Made by a program: the position numbers and the translations under genes. Source: Dehalococcoidia bacterium (GTDB lineage Bacteria > Chloroflexota > Dehalococcoidia > UBA1151 > UBA1328). Taken from it: DNA of 15,602 bases. Shown piece by piece: positions 14,664-15,602 of this stretch. The notes beneath the pieces were generated by a model, which made no database searches, had not been told where the DNA came from, and saw only the letters and a program-made list of their open reading frames with translations. How positions within the stretch are numbered: the first letter of the stretch is position 1; the number at the start of each line of letters is the position of its first letter. The stretch lies in contig JASLNQ010000020.1 in assembly GCA_030745955.1 (NCBI GenBank), forward strand, positions 1-15,602. The letters are read 5' to 3'.

Positions 14664-15287
14664 GTGGCAGACCAGGCAACACGTGATCCCGAACCGGTAA
14701 TCGACAGCAAACCCTCCGGCAGGTTGGCCGATTTTGTCTTGCGTCACCGCAGGGCCTACCAGGTCACCATCTGGACCGTGGTAGTAGTTGCCATAGCCGG
14801 TGGGACGATCTCCTGGCTAAATGGCTGGCTCGACATTGAGGAAGCCGGCTACCCGGGCGTATTCGTCGTAAACCTCGTCGGTTCGGCAGCCGTTGTCATC
14901 CCTGTGCCCGGACTCGTCGCGGTATGTGCGGGGGCGCTGCCAGAACTGGGGCTGAGTTATATATTGCTCGCAATTGCCGGTGCCGCGGGCTCTACAATCG
15001 GCGAGATGACGGGTTACCTGGCCGGGTACGGTAGCCAGGGTATAGCGCAGAAATCACGGTACTATTCAAAGATAAGTGACTGGGTAGCCAGGCGAGGCGG
15101 CATAGCGCTGTTCATTCTCGCCGCGGTGCCCAACCCGTTGTTCGACATCGGTGGGATTGCAGCAGGTTCGCTCGGGTATCCGATCTCCAGGTTCCTCCTG
15201 TGGGTCGGCCTTGGCAAACTGCTTAAGTTCGTAGTTTTCGCCTACGCCTGCCGACAATCTATCTCGTGGCTCGTAGATCTCATCTAG
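14664..15287 (+). CDS. VTT-domain (DedA / SNARE-associated) integral membrane protein
   Basis: This 207-residue membrane protein has a short charged N-terminus (1-32), then a membrane segment at about 34-53 and further hydrophobic stretches to the C-terminus. The VTT/DedA signature is visible: NLVGSAAVVIPVPG (70-83), the glycine-rich GAAGSTIGEMTGYLAGYG, and AVPNPLFDIGGIAAGSLG followed by FLLWVGLGKLLKF. Family members act in membrane lipid homeostasis, including flipping of undecaprenyl phosphate or phospholipids, and DedA proteins are proton-motive-force linked. This subtype's substrate is unknown. The start is a GTG at 14664 without a clear ribosome-binding site. It lies 77 nt after clpC and 15 nt before a second VTT-type gene. 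I assign no specific role. Confidence 0.85.
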   Translation: MADQATRDPEPVIDSKPSGRLADFVLRHRRAYQVTIWTVVVVAIAGGTISWLNGWLDIEEAGYPGVFVVNLVGSAAVVIPVPGLVAVCAGALPELGLSYILLAIAGAAGSTIGEMTGYLAGYGSQGIAQKSRYYSKISDWVARRGGIALFILAAVPNPLFDIGGIAAGSLGYPISRFLLWVGLGKLLKFVVFAYACRQSISWLVDLI

Positions 15288-15302
15288 CACCCGGCTCCAA
15301 AT

Positions 15303-15602
15303 ATGGCCGACACATCACAATCCGAGACGCCAGACGCACAGGATCCCGCCGATGGGAAGGGTCCTGGCCCTGGTTCGGGTGGGTCTGCGCTTCAACTGTC
15401 CGGGTTCCAGCTCTGGCTGTCGATGAACCGGGATCTCGTCTTCCGCCTGGGCCTGATTACATTCGTGATCGGGTTTGTGGCCGTTGGGGTAACACTCTGG
15501 CTCACCGACAGCCTGAACCAGGAAAACATCGGGTACGGCGGCGTCTGGCTGGTGAGTTTCATCGCGGCTGGCTCGATCATCCTGCCGGTACCGGGTCCCG
15601 CG
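15303..15602 (+). CDS. Second VTT-domain membrane protein, cut by window end
   Basis: An ATG at 15303 opens 100 codons to the window edge with no stop. The first 42 residues are hydrophilic and rich in Gly, Pro and Asp. A membrane helix follows (about 49-67), and then a segment ending GSIILPVPGPA. That segment aligns with SAAVVIPVPGLV of the preceding gene, as does GYGGVWLV with GYPGVFVV. It is therefore a diverged tandem paralogue of the gene 15 nt upstream, probably co-transcribed with it. Most of the domain lies outside the window, so the assignment rests on this alignment by eye. The opposite-strand frame here shows no family features. Confidence 0.8.
   Translation, partial: MADTSQSETPDAQDPADGKGPGPGSGGSALQLSGFQLWLSMNRDLVFRLGLITFVIGFVAVGVTLWLTDSLNQENIGYGGVWLVSFIAAGSIILPVPGPA

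Overview
The window reads as a stretch of a bacterial chromosome, most likely from the phylum Chloroflexota (SAR202/Dehalococcoidia-like). This is an inference from the gene repertoire, not from a marker gene. The pointers are moderately GC-rich coding DNA, an HspR-type repressor beside a CbpA-like J-protein and an Hsp100 ATPase, the bacterial HpnC/HpnD/HpnE squalene route, tandem VTT/DedA-like membrane proteins, and frequent GTG/TTG starts. No rRNA, tRNA, CRISPR array, insertion sequence or integrase was seen.

Left part, minus strand (about 9786 down to 1): isoprenoid and small-molecule metabolism. A short-chain polyprenyl diphosphate synthase comes first and is followed by a nucleoside-phosphorylase-family protein resembling HpnG. 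After a gene-free stretch of about 350 bp comes a compact operon: yjbQ, hpnC, hpnD, hpnE, a D-2-hydroxyacid-dehydrogenase-like protein, an FGGY-family sugar kinase, a class II (fuculose-phosphate-type) aldolase, and a small protein cut by the window edge. From hpnC onwards every junction is a gap of 29 nt or less or an overlap, so these genes are very probably co-transcribed and partly translationally coupled. HpnD, HpnC and HpnE together turn two farnesyl diphosphates into squalene, and the polyprenyl synthase could supply the farnesyl diphosphate. How the dehydrogenase/kinase/aldolase trio relates to squalene is not explained by any pathway I know.

Right part: a heat-shock locus. hsp20 runs leftward and ends in a clear intrinsic terminator that insulates it from the isoprenoid genes. 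Running rightward from a shared AT-rich control region are a CbpA-type J-protein, the HspR repressor (ATGA overlap) and a ClpC-type Hsp100 unfoldase. hsp20 has a consensus TTGACA-N18-TATAAT promoter, with one exact half-site of the HspR operator (HAIR) just downstream of the predicted start point. Holdase (Hsp20), J-protein and unfoldase would then form one quality-control module under HspR feedback.

Far right, plus strand: two tandem VTT-domain (DedA/SNARE-associated) membrane proteins, the second cut by the window end.

The points most worth a second look are the dehydrogenase that lacks two of its three family catalytic residues, the fusion of a squalene operon with sugar-type enzymes, the ClpC gene whose base composition changes sharply at its middle domain, and the inverted repeats in several leaders.
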